Positions 22,201 to 33,295 of a stretch of DNA of 64,000 bases are shown one piece after another; position 1 is the first letter of the stretch, and each line of letters starts with the position of its first letter. The translations under genes and the position numbers were made by a program. Source of the DNA: Magicicada septendecula (taxonomy: Eukaryota > Arthropoda > Insecta > Hemiptera > Cicadidae); contig JAWRYS010001507.1 in NCBI GenBank assembly GCA_034769895.1, positions 86,815-150,814 on the forward strand, read 5' to 3'. A model generated the notes under the pieces. That model saw only the letters and a program-made list of their open reading frames with translations. It was not told the origin of the DNA and did no database searches.

Positions 22201-25200
22201 CTAACATAGTGAGAAAGCCATTAGACTGGCACCCACAGTGTTCCAGACAGAGAGGGGTCAAAAACTACATGGCCCATATGAAGTAACAATGAATCAGGAT
22301 GTTACAACACTGTTGAAAAGAGAAGAATCTAACATAGTGAGAAAGCCATTAGACTGGCACCCACAGTGTACCAGACAGAGAGGGTTGAAGAACTACATGG
22401 CCCATATGAAGTAAAAATGGATCAGGATGTTACAACACTGTTGAAAAGAGAAGAATCTAACATAGTGAGAAAGCCATTAGACTGGTACCCACAGTGTACC
22501 AGACAGAGAGGGGTCAAGAACTACATGGCCCATATGAAGTAACAATGGATCAGGATGTTACAACACTGCTGAAAAGAGAAGAATCTAACATAGTGAGAAA
22601 GCCATTAGACTGGCACCCACAGTGTACCAGACAGAGAGGGGTCAAGAACTACATGGCCCATATGAAGTAACAATGGATGAGGATGTTACAACACTGTTGA
22701 AAAGAGAAGAATCTAACATAGTGAGAAAGCCATTAGACTGGCACCCACAGTGTACCAGACAGAGAGGGGTCAAGAACTACATGGCCCATATGAAGTAACA
22801 ATGGATCAGGATGTTACAACACTGTTGAAAAGAGAAGAATCTAACATAGTGAGAAAGCCATTAGACTGGCACCCACAGTGTACCAGACAGAGAGGGGTCA
22901 AGAACTACATGGCCCATATGAAGTAGTAACAATGGATCAGGATGTTACAACACTGTTGAAAAGAGAAGAATCTAACATAGTGAGAAAGCCATTAGACTGG
23001 CACCCACAGTGTACCAGACAGAGAGGGGTCAAGAACTACGTGGCCCATATGAAGTAACAATGGATCAGGATGTTATAACACTGTTGAAAAGAGAAGAATC
23101 TAACATAGTGAGAAAGCCATTAGACTGGCACCCACAGTGTACCAGACAGAGAGGGTTCAAGAACTACATGGCCCATATGAAGTAACAATGGATCAGGATG
23201 TTACAACACTGTTGAAAAGAGAAGAATCTAACATAGTGAGAAAGCCATTAGACTGGCACCCACAGTGTACCAGACAGAGAGGGGTCAAGAACTACATGGC
23301 CCATATGAAGTAGTAACAATGGATCAGGATGTTACAACACTGTTGAAAAGAGAAGAATCTAACATAGTGAGAAAGCCATTAGACTGGCACCCACAGTGTA
23401 CCAGACAGAGAGGGGTCAAGAACTACGTGGCCCATATGAAGTAACAATGGATCAGGATGTTACAACACTGTTGAAAAGAGAAGAATCTAACATAGTGAGA
23501 AAGCCATTAGACTGGCACCCACAGTGTACCAGACAGAGAGGGTTCAAGAACTACATGGCCCATATGAAGTAACAATGGATCAGGATGTTACAACACTGTT
23601 GAAAAGAGAAGAATCTAACATAGTGAGAAAGCCATTAGACTGGCACCCACAGTGTACCAGACAGAGAGGGGTCAAGAACTACATGGCCCATATGAAGTAA
23701 CAATGGATCAGGATGTTACAACACTGTTGAAAAGAGAAGAATCTAACATAGTGAGAAAGCCATTAGACTGGCACCCACAGTGTACCAGACAGAGAGGGGT
23801 CAAGAACTACATGGCCCATATGAAGTAAAAATGGATCAGGATGTTACAACACTGTTGAAAAGAGAAGAATCTAACATAGTGAGAAAGCCATTAGACTGGT
23901 ACCCACAGTGTACCAGACAGAGAGGGGTCAAGAACTACATGGCCCATATGAAGTAACAATGGATCAGGATGTTACAACACTGTTGAAAAGAGAAGAATCT
24001 AACATAGTGAGAAAGCCATTAGACTGACACCCACAGTGTACCAGACAGAGAGGGGTCAAGAACTACATGGCCCATATGAAGTAACAATGGATCAAGATGT
24101 TACAACACTGTTGAAAATATAAGAATCTAACATAGTGAGAAAGCCATTAGACTGACACCCACAGTGTACCAGACAGAGAGGGGTCAAGAACTACATGGCC
24201 CATATGAAGTAACAATGGATCAAGATGTTACAACACTGTTGAAAATATAAGAATCTAACATAGTGAGAAAGCCATTAGACTGACACCCACAGTGTACCAG
24301 ACAGAGAGGGTTGAAGAACTACATGGCCCATATGAAGTAACAATGGATCAGGATGTTACAACACTGTTGAAAAGAGAAGAATCTAACATAGTGAGAAAGC
24401 CATTAGACTGGCACCCACAGTGTTCCAGACAGAGAGGGGTCAAGAACTACATAGCCCATATGAAGTACCAATGGATCAGGATGTTCCAACACTGTTGAAA
24501 AGAGAAGAATCTAACATAGTGAGAAAGCCATTAGACTGGCACCCACAGTGTACCAGACAGAGAGGGGTCAAGAACTACATGGCCCATATGAAGTAACAAT
24601 GGATCAGGATGTTACAACACTGTTGAAAAGAGAAGAATCTAACATAGTGAGAAAGCCATTAGACTGGCACCCACAGTGTTCCAGACAGAGAGGGGTCAAA
24701 AACTACATGGCCCATATGAAGTAACAATGAATCAGGATGTTACAACACTGTTGAAAAGAGAAGAATCTAACATAGTGAGAAAGCCATTAGACTGGCACCC
24801 ACAGTGTACCAGACAGAGAGGGTTGAAGAACTACATGGCCCATATGAAGTAAAAATGGATCAGGATGTTACAACACTGTTGAAAAGAGAAGAATCTAACA
24901 TAGTGAGAAAGCCATTAGACTGGTACCCACAGTGTACCAGACAGAGAGGGGTCAAGAACTACATGGCCCATATGAAGTAACAATGGATCAGGATGTTACA
25001 ACACTGCTGAAAAGAGAAGAATCTAACATAGTGAGAAAGCCATTAGACTGGCACCCACAGTGTACCAGACAGAGAGGGGTCAAGAACTACATGGCCCATA
25101 TGAAGTAACAATGGATGAGGATGTTACAACACTGTTGAAAAGAGAAGAATCTAACATAGTGAGAAAGCCATTAGACTGGCACCCACAGTGTACCAGACAG

Positions 25201-26780
25201 AGAGGGGTCAAGAACTACATGGCCCATATGAAGTAACAATGGATCAGGATGTTACAACACTGTTGAAAAGAGAAGAATCTAACATAGTGAGAAAGCCATT
25301 AGACTGGCACCCACAGTGTACCAGACAGAGAGGGGTCAAGAACTACATGGCCCATATGAAGTAGTAACAATGGATCAGGATGTTACAACACTGTTGAAAA
25401 GAGAAGAATCTAACATAGTGAGAAAGCCATTAGACTGGCACCCACAGTGTACCAGACAGAGAGGGTTCAAGAACTACATGGCCCATATGAAGTAACAATG
25501 GATCAGGATGTTACAACACTGTTGAAAAGAGAAGAATCTAACATAGTGAGAAAGCCATTAGACTGGCACCCACAGTGTACCAGACAGAGAGGGGTCAAGA
25601 ACTACATGGCCCATATGAAGTAGTAACAATGGATCAGGATGTTACAACACTGTTGAAAAGAGAAGAATCTAACATAGTGAGAAAGCCATTAGACTGGCAC
25701 CCACAGTGTACCAGACAGAGAGGGGTCAAGAACTACGTGGCCCATATGAAGTAACAATGGATCAGGATGTTACAACACTGTTGAAAAGAGAAGAATCTAA
25801 CATAGTGAGAAAGCCATTAGACTGGCACCCACAGTGTACCAGACAGAGAGGGTTCAAGAACTACATGGCCCATATGAAGTAACAATGGATCAGGATGTTA
25901 CAACACTGTTGAAAAGAGAAGAATCTAACATAGTGAGAAAGCCATTAGACTGGCACCCACAGTGTACCAGACAGAGAGGGGTCAAGAACTACATGGCCCA
26001 TATGAAGTAACAATGGATCAGGATGTTACAACACTGTTGAAAAGAGAAGAATCTAACATAGTGAGAAAGCCATTAGACTGGCACCCACAGTGTACCAGAC
26101 AGAGAGGGGTCAAGAACTACATGGCCCATATGAAGTAAAAATGGATCAGGATGTTACAACACTGTTGAAAAGAGAAGAATCTAACATAGTGAGAAAGCCA
26201 TTAGACTGGTACCCACAGTGTACCAGACAGAGAGGGGTCAAGAACTACATGGCCCATATGAAGTAACAATGGATCAGGATGTTACAACACTGTTGAAAAG
26301 AGAAGAATCTAACATAGTGAGAAAGCCATTAGACTGACACCCACAGTGTACCAGACAGAGAGGGGTCAAGAACTACATGGCCCATATGAAGTAACAATGG
26401 ATCAAGATGTTACAACACTGTTGAAAATATAAGAATCTAACATAGTGAGAAAGCCATTAGACTGGTACCCACAGTGTACCAGACAGAGAGGGGTCAAGAA
26501 CTACATGGCCCATATGAAGTAACAATGGATCAGGATGTTACAACACTGTTGAAAAGAGAAGAATCTAACATAGTGAGAAAGCCATTAGACTGACACCCAC
26601 AGTGTACCAGACAGAGAGGGGTCAAGAACTACATGGCCCATATGAAGTAACAATGGATCAAGATGTTACAACACTGTTGAAAATATAAGAATCTAACATA
26701 GTGAGAAAGCCATTAGACTGACACCCACAGTGTACCAGACAGAGAGGGGTCAAGAACTACATGGCACATATGAAGTAACA
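19216..26780 (+). repeat. Satellite array, 128-bp monomer, about 59 copies
   Basis: The monomer begins ATGGATCAGGATGTTACAAC and ends GGCCCATATGAAGTAACA. It is 128 bp, and some copies are 131 bp with an extra GTA before AACA (for example near 21255, 22923, 23310, 25362, 25620). Total length is about 7565 bp, or 59 units. Monomers differ at few positions. Shared variants recur at spacings of 1665 bp (13 monomers) and 2438 bp (19 monomers): the TACCAATGG/GTTCCAAC variant occurs at 20364, 22029 and 24467. This shows amplification of multi-monomer blocks. Because 128 is not a multiple of 3, the short open frames in the array are not genes. Confidence 0.97.
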
Positions 26781-26789
26781 AGCACTGGC

Positions 26790-27000
26790 AAAATGTACAC
26801 ACTGATAATCACATTTTTTCAAAAAATCATTTGCTAAGTTGTTATAATTCATTCCCGGGCTGTTTGTCTGTGGTCCATTGTTTTCAACAAAAACAGACGT
26901 TTCAGCAGTGCCATCGACTGCCATCATCAGTCTAAATTTGAGCTTTGCTAACATAGGGTGGTAGATGCTAGTGACCACAGTACTCTGGTTAAGGCTGGAG
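26790..27000 (-). repeat. Hammerhead-bearing repeat, partial copy 1
   Basis: On the minus strand this shares with the copies at 30110-30480 and 43677-44400 the words CCACAGTACT(C/G)TGGT and GTGACCACAGTACT. It also shares the hammerhead core and the sequence around GGACCACAG. It begins 10 bp after the satellite ends. Confidence 0.65.
26896..26930 (-). ncRNA. Hammerhead ribozyme core (minus strand)
   Basis: The minus strand reads CTGATGA, then stem II GGCAGT...ACTGCT (one G-U pair), then GAAACGTC. The GAA-ACGU-C segment is a self-complementary stem III without loop, as reported for compact hammerheads that work as dimers. The orientation is the same as SMOX transcription. Confidence 0.65.
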
Positions 27001-27940
27001 AATTCCCATGAACACCACTCCCCAAAATTCTCCTAACTGCCACGATACAGTCATAAATCAACCACCAGCCAATCAGAAAGAAGAACGTGTATTAGAGGCT
27101 CGCAACACACCTTCCCACAGAGTACTTAATGACAGGCTTTCACCCCGCGATCGCAGCATGTTTCTGGATCTGGACGGACTCCATATAAACGCGAAGGAAA
27201 TACGCACTCACCACTTCACTGTTTCAAAAACATTACAGGTTTTGTATGTATATAAAGTATCACATTTTTCCAGCTACTGGAGTTTTCGGACTACTTTTGA
27301 GAACCATCAGAGTTTGCAGCAATAAACACTGATACCCTTTCCTCATTTAATCTTTTGTTACGATACACTTCCATTTTGAAAACATATGACTTGAGTAACA
27401 TCAACCTGGATACCAGTGCTTCTGAAATAGATGACAGAACTATTAAGGCCAAAACAATGTCATCACAATAGTCCTATTTGTTTCAAGAATTGATAAAAAC
27501 TAATAGACAATTCTAATGGAAGACGGTATTATGAGGATATATGGTGTCCAAGCTTAAGGTGTTCCCATTGGTTAAAAAGTTCACAAGTATGAGAACAGAT
27601 GTATGGAAATGACTATATATAACAAAGGCCATATTTTGTATGCTTCACAGGGTAGTCGTAATGTAGGAAGGTTACATCGTAAAACGATGGTCTGGTTTTC
27701 AGCTCAACCTGAAATATTTGTACAATTTAATTCACAATGAGTATATGAGGGTTTTGAAACTGCAGCAGATGTCTATGACTACTCCAGGATGGATGAAGAA
27801 GAAGGTATTATGTGGGATTTGAGCAGAATAAATTGGGTATTTATGAAGGTTAAACATTTGAGATGTGCAGCGTCCTGGACAAAAAGCACAAATTTGTGTG
27901 CTATATACAGGGTAGCACTATAACAGGGGTTTACAGACCC
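27001..27940. other. Unclassified, possible promoter-like repeat
   Basis: 27050-27250 is GC-richer, with CCAGCCAATCAGAA (CCAAT-like) and ATATAAACGCG (TATA-like), which resembles an LTR or retroelement promoter. No coding similarity or terminal repeat was found. Confidence 0.3.
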
Positions 27941-27949
27941 CCACCACAC

Positions 27950-27961
27950 ACAGCAGGTCAT
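27950..27961. repeat. Target-site duplication of LINE copy, left (ACAGCAGGTCAT)
   Basis: Exact 12-bp match to 28352-28363. Confidence 0.85.
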
Positions 27962-28351
27962 CATCATCATCATCATCACCACTCCAAGGACTAGGCCTTA
28001 GACCTGTTCTGGAACCTATCTCCTCCTCAGTCTACTGACACATCTCTTCCCAGTAGGGTGATAACTCAAGGCAGCCACAGGTAGACGGATATCAGGCATG
28101 CGATTCAAGTGTTCGCACCATCGCGTCTAATATCCTCATTCCTTCTCCAATCCAAAAGAGAACAACCTTGCATCCCTCTTAGAAATTTCATTACCAAGAG
28201 GCCATGCCTCACTAGCATACAGGAATGTGGGGACAGCCACAGTTTTATAAAATTTCATTCGGGTATCCTTCCGTGTTTTATTTTTCAGATACCTATGAAT
28301 CGTTCCACAAATGCATCTAAATTTTGTTAGTTTATGTGCTGGATATCTCCA
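27962..28351 (-). mobile_element. 5'-truncated LINE copy with (ATG)n tail and 12-bp target duplications
   Basis: The minus strand encodes the end of a LINE polymerase: KNKTRKDTRMKFYKTVAVPT, FLYASEAWPLG, then in another frame RMPDIRLPVAALSYHPTGKR. The 3' end is a (GAT)n/(ATG)n tract at 27961-27977. The exact 12-bp repeat ACAGCAGGTCAT on both sides shows an intact target-primed insertion of only 390 bp. A frameshift after the YASE-W motif marks it as dead. Confidence 0.88.
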
Positions 28352-28363
28352 ACAGCAGGTCAT
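28352..28363. repeat. Target-site duplication of LINE copy, right (ACAGCAGGTCAT)
   Basis: Exact match to 27950-27961. Confidence 0.85.
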
Positions 28364-28928
28364 TAGTTATATTAATTGGGGACAGGAGCAACCAATTAAT
28401 TACTTTGTCTGGTTAAATGTTTTGGTAGCGAGTCTGCATATTGTTTAAGATACATTACTCTAACTTACCATAACTTAAGTTCAAATTTAGCAGAACTATT
28501 TTGACTATTTTGTTTACTATTTAAAAAGCTGTATTACCAATGAACATGTATTTACTTAACAATGAAGGCTGTATTACCACTTAATTAAATGTAGAAAACA
28601 ATAACACTATTGTAAGTGTGCAAGTGTATTACTTACAGGCCTACACATTTAGAAAAAATAAGGAAGTTTCTTTCAGTTGAAGTGAAACAACTTGCTTTCA
28701 CAATGCAACATCATAAAATGATGTTACAACTGAAACACTAGCAGCATCACATTCATTTTTGCTATTTTTTACTTTTCATTCTATTACGTTAACAAGTACA
28801 AATGGTGATCATTAAATATTCAGGCCTTTTCGTGGGAAATTTTAACACTTATTTTAATACAGAAGATTTTAAAATCAAACCACTAGTCTATAATTAAAGT
28901 GTATACACTATAGAGAAACAAAACTTAC
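28364..28928. other. SMOX intron 4 start, AT-rich
   Basis: Nothing but the 5' splice site (G|GTAAGT, intron starts at 28928 reading minus) was recognised. Confidence 0.5.
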
Positions 28929-29127
28929 CAAATACAAATTTTCGGTTTTGGTACAAAAGGATCGTTGAGGAACTTCCTAAGTATCTGAGTGCAAGTTTCA
29001 GCGACCTGTTGTAAAGGCAATGTTTCCATATATTCGGCTTCGCGACCCGACACCCAGCCCAGCAACAGAGTTTCAGTCACTTTGGAAAACGAGTAGATCT
29101 TCCTGAACCATGTCTGTGACAAATCGT
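28929..29127 (-). CDS. SMOX: Spermine oxidase-like, coding exon 4 (last visible)
   Basis: The 199-nt exon has an acceptor TTTTACAACAG at its 5' side and a donor GTAAGTTTTG at its 3' side. It encodes SQTWFRKIYSFSKV, LLLGWVSGREAEYMETLPLQ, QVAETCTQILRKFL and NDPFVPKP. These match the segment W-RKI-F...GW-GEEA...VAE-CTE-LR-F-GNP-IPKP of animal spermine oxidases. It enters with two bases that complete the codon begun by the single final G of exon 3, so the phases agree across a 27.7-kb intron. The following exon(s), with the C-terminal FAD-binding motif (FSGEATH-type), were looked for on the minus strand to position 1 and not found. They are likely outside the window. Confidence 0.9.
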
Positions 29128-29190
29128 CTGTTGTAAAACACACAAACCAGGCTTATTATTACCATGAACATAGAATATAAAAATATTCAA

Positions 29191-29270
29191 AAGGCTCAGT
29201 AGCAGGCAAATAGGTACAGTCCCTGGCTACTAATCTAAGAGGTCATGCGTTTGATTCCCTGCCAGCACCA
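29191..29270 (+). repeat. tRNA-derived SINE head
   Basis: The sequence GGCTCAGTAGCAGG resembles an A box, and GTTTGATTCCC fits the B box. The segment ends in CCAGCACCA, giving a tRNA-like 80-nt layout. It sits just 60 bp upstream (intron side) of SMOX exon 4 and continues into a 130-bp unrelated body to about 29400. The degenerate arms argue against a functional tRNA gene. Confidence 0.5.
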
Positions 29271-29413
29271 TAAAGGTTGTCAGGATTGTTCTGCAGCCCC
29301 CAGTTTACGAAAATGAGTATTTGAGATACATCTTGGAGCAATAATGTATGAATGAAGCGGCTTCTTTCCTTGAATGCCATGTGGCGTCCAGCCTGCCTGG
29401 TTGTTCTAAGCTA

Positions 29414-30110
29414 CGAGGGCTATTCAGAAAGTAAGATCCGATAAGATATTAAAGGAAACTAAGAATATATTTACAGAACATTTTTATTGCTATTTGAAGT
29501 ACATACCTTAAACTACTTTTCTATATCATTTCCATCATTTTTGAAACACTTTTCATAGCTAAGCACCAGGCCCTGTATACCTCCGTGGTAGAAATTTCCT
29601 CACTTGTGATTTTTGACATCATTGTCCACCAAGGAAGGATTTCCCATGAATGAAAAGGTGATATTTGCTTGGCATGTGGTCTGGGTTGTAAGGCGGATGA
29701 TCAAATTGTTTTCCAGCCAAACTTTGTGAGGAGATGCGTGCAGTTGCAGCGGCAATGTGTGTGCAGCGACATGATTCATCGCAATGCCCCGGGTAAGCAT
29801 CCTGTGTCGCTTATTCTGGATAGGACTAAGCAAAAAAGTTCTATCCATCTTGGTACCAATGAATCGCTGACTGCTTCTTCTCCATAAATATCAAAAATCT
29901 GACGGTGAATTTGAATCATTTTAATGCCTTTCGCATTCAAGAACTGAATCATATACCTACTTTCACACGCAGTGGGCGTCTCAAATTTCTTCGACATTAT
30001 AAACATGTCCAATGAAGCTTAATCAGTGCACAGTTGTTTACAAATGGCATTCCTGGCTTGCCAAAGAATCAACAAACTGGCTGTATGTGACAGCATCGAT
30101 ACCGCGGCAA
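29414..30110 (-). mobile_element. mariner relic, internally deleted
   Basis: The left end is TA followed by CGAGGGCTATTCAGAAAGTA, a mariner terminal repeat. On the minus strand a transposase N-terminus opens at about 30000 with MSKKFETPTACESRYMIQFL and IHRQIFDIYGEEAVSD. It then jumps, by internal deletion, to C-terminal remnants (LLTKFGW-like, frameshifted) near 29700-29600. The right terminal repeat was not found; the element runs into a hammerhead-bearing repeat at about 30110. Confidence 0.8.
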
Positions 30111-30480
30111 TATTAAAACATCGGTATAGAGAACCATACATGACTTCCATGTTCTACAATTTAAATTTAAAAGTATTTTCTAAATGAAATATCTCCATAG
30201 GAACTACTTCTTTCTACTTCTTGCTTCAGCCTTAGCCACAGTACTGTGGTCACTAACGTATACCACTGCATGTTAGTGCACTCGATTTTCACTGACGATG
30301 GCAGTCAATGGCACTGCCGAAATGTCTGGTTTTGCAGAAAACATTGGACCACAGCCAAACACCTCAGGAAGGAATTTTAACAACAAGCTACTTCTTTGTT
30401 GCCAATAATGTAGTATACATATAAAAAATCGGTATGGAGAACCATACATGACTTCCATGTCCTAAAATTTATATTCAAAT
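30110..30480 (+). repeat. Hammerhead-bearing repeat, copy 2
   Basis: It starts at ATCGGTATAGAGAACCATAC, passes CCACAGTACTGTGGTCAC, the hammerhead core, AGCTACTTCTTTGTTGCC and TACATATAAAA. It then re-enters the start motif (ATCGGTATGGAGAACCATAC) about 308 bp later. The unit is thus partly tandem here. Confidence 0.8.
30292..30326 (+). ncRNA. Hammerhead ribozyme core, mutated
   Basis: Reads CTGACGA, stem II GGCAGT-CAATGGC-ACTGCC, GAAATGTC. The U-to-C change in the first core box and GAAAT in place of GAAAC make it probably inactive. Confidence 0.6.
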
Positions 30481-31790
30481 CATTTATATATTAACTAAGT
30501 GGATGCTTGAGTTCTGAAGAAATGACGTATCAGCTAAAATGGTACCCCCATGTCAGGTGGGTGAAGACTATCCTCAACCTTCGTGAGGAAGGATTGTACT
30601 TTTGAATAAAATGTTTATAGGTCAAACGAAGAGCTGGCCAAAGGGAGCTGCGATCTGATTCCTGTAATGAACTTAGGCTCTCGCTGTGAGTTATCGGCCG
30701 AGGGTGAATGATGTCTATAGTGTTATCAAAGTCTTTCCTGTTAATACAAACTAGTCATTTTTCTTTTTTTTAAATCGAGTCTTTCTTTCTTTCCATTCGT
30801 CTTCTGAATTCCAGAACGACGATTCTGTTTACCCGTATAATTATAAATTTCTCAGCAAAACATTTCTTCCTTAATACGTTTGTGTCTTCTGTTTAACACC
30901 CACCCACATTTCTGATCCATGTCATACCACTATATTCCACACAGGCTAGTAAATAACTAGTCATCAGGGAGGTCAAAATATTTTCCAGGAGGGGCAAACA
31001 ATTTTCCATAGGAGAAAAATATTTATATATTTTTCATACATACACACATGCACATATTAGTTTGTAATTCTTATATTATAACAGAAATAAGTACACAGAT
31101 TGTATTAATTTATTAAAGCATGTATTGCTTCACAATATGCATAAAATTAACGGCTTGTAAAAGTTAATGTTTGATCTCCATTAAGTAGGGCTCAAGTTTC
31201 CAAAGTTTTAATATTATTATTATGTCCGTAATCAAAACATCAGAGCAGGTTTTAGTATGTATGGGGGTACACCGTGGAAAAAATTCAACATTCCCTATGG
31301 AATGTTGCTCAGAGTAAAGCTGTGAATCTACAGTGTATGTTTCACAGAACAAACACGCGAAAAAGAAGGATCGCTCTGAAGTCTCTCATGGACCCTGAGC
31401 ATCTTGCAGAGGGTTCACTCCCTAAAGACGAAAAGTCTGTTTATGAACCGTTCCTCTGTAAACACGCGCAGTTACACTGGTGAGCGATCCACAGGAAGCA
31501 AATCACTGTCCACGCTGGATACCTTTTTGGCTTGCACACGTTGTGTTGATGTGGGTTTCGGCACTTTCCATTTAAAAACCGTGCAAATGTAAGAAAATAA
31601 AAATGAGTGAGGCCAGAAATAACGCAAATTGTGTGTGTGTGTGTGTGTGTGTGTCCTGCCTGCCTTTTTATTGCAATAATCACAATAATAAAACTTTGGG
31701 AATGTAAACATTACATAATTGAGATATGCTTGCCTGCCAGGAACGATATGATTTCACTCATAAGATTTAAATTAAAATGAAAAATATAGA
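30481..31790. other. No recognisable feature apart from a (GT)n tract
   Basis: A (GT)12 microsatellite lies at 31631-31654. The stretch at 31260-31600 is less AT-rich with short open frames I do not recognise. Confidence 0.4.
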
Positions 31791-32350
31791 ATTTTGTTAA
31801 AGTGAAATGAAATGTTTCCATAGAAACTACTTCTTTGTTGTCAACAACGTATTACACATATAAAACTTATAAAATTTACTTACTCCATCATCAACTACCA
31901 TTTTAATTTATAAAAAAAATTACCCCCTCCCCCTTCAACTACCCTTTTCATTTATAGACATTTCATCTACCTTTCTACAGTGGTATATATTTGACCTTCT
32001 TTTCAGGATACTTTATTTATCAAAATTAAGTACTTTACTCTTATTTAAATATAGCCTAAAACATTGCAGGTAAACTACCCCTTCCCCTTAACTGATCTTC
32101 ACCAAAATCAAAATGCGAAGATCAATAGTCCTCTACAATTCAGGCATGTATGCAAAAAATTATTTGATTCTGTCTGAATTTGCGGCAGTTATTGTTTGCC
32201 AAAGAAAAAATTCTACACACACACGCACACACATTTCGAAAAATGGCTTTTCTTCATGTTTTGAGGGTAGTACAATCAGAATCAGCCCTTATCTCGAACA
32301 CAATTTTTTCACCATCACCATACTTCCATTTCCTTAAGGAACATGGAAGT
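31790..32350 (+). repeat. Hammerhead-family repeat, copy 3, hammerhead module deleted
   Basis: The first part (ATGTTTCCATAGAAACTACT) jumps directly to TTGTTGTCAACAACGTATTA. The hammerhead module between the two AACTACTTCTTT words of other copies is missing. The 3' part (CCCCTCCCCCTTCAACTACC ... ATTATTTGATTCTGTCTGAA ... GGAACATGGAAGT) matches copies 4 and 5. Confidence 0.8.
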
Positions 32351-33293
32351 AAAAATGGCACTTTATTTCTGAATAACCCTCGTATTTCAGTGGTGAAAAA
32401 CAAGCCATTATTAATCTAATATTATTAAATACAGATTATACATGACAATCACAATAATAGTAAATGTTCAATGTTTTGTAAAAGATTACACGCTGTTCCG
32501 TACATTATAGTGCCCCTTCTGGAACTATATTATATGAGATCTTACAATGAAGATACAGTACAGCACTGAGTATCCAAACCATCAAATATTTCACCTTGCT
32601 GAAAACACAAATCCTCAAGTAACAATGTTATTATTGTCATCCATACTCACTGCATTGATGAAGTCCCTCATTCGCACACTATGCGCCGCCTTCCCTTCCA
32701 CTGTCCACCCCTTCCTTCCTTGTCTTTTTCTCACCGCAGAAAACCTCAAGATTTTGAATTTTGTTTTTGTATGTATTTCTATCCACACAGTCGTTCAAAG
32801 AGATACCCAGTCATATTATCATTTTGTGTTATAAGAAAGAAATAAAACAGAAAACTTACTGATTATTGTTTTTTTTTTAACACCGCAATAATTCTTAAGC
32901 ATACAGACAAGAAATGAATTGACAACAGTAAGACAAAACAAACTAGTAGTACTAGACATTGTTATCAATCATCACTGTAGTTTGCATGTCCTATTTCTAA
33001 CAGTAGCCTAACTTAAAAACAGTCAACTTGTCTTGTTAAAATGGTTGAAAATTCAGCTTCAAATTTAGTGAAAATAACTAATAAATATAAACGAATTTTT
33101 TATCATGCCTAAATTACCCCTAAGTATATTGTGTCTAAGCATTTAAAAAAAAAATTCTTCATCCTAAACGCTTTATTACAACTTTAAATATATAATGACA
33201 AGTGCATGGAGCTTGAAATACACGTATTATAGAAACCATAAATTCAGTATTGACACTACATTTAAATATTTAAACACTTCATGCTGCCTATCC
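32351..33293. other. No recognisable feature
   Basis: AT-rich sequence up to the TA target of the mariner. Confidence 0.4.
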
Positions 33294-33295
33294 TA

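Noticed and set aside
19216-26780. CRISPR-like array or tandem-repeat protein gene
   Set aside because: Monomers are contiguous without unique spacers, 128 bp is not a multiple of three, and stops occur in each monomer. It is a eukaryotic satellite.
29191-29270. Functional tRNA gene
   Set aside because: A and B boxes are recognisable but the arms do not fold well and a SINE-like body follows; treated as a tRNA-derived SINE head.
32113-32419. ORFs in the 3' part of the hammerhead repeat family
   Set aside because: Corresponding regions in copies 4 and 5 have different frames and stops, so no protein is conserved.
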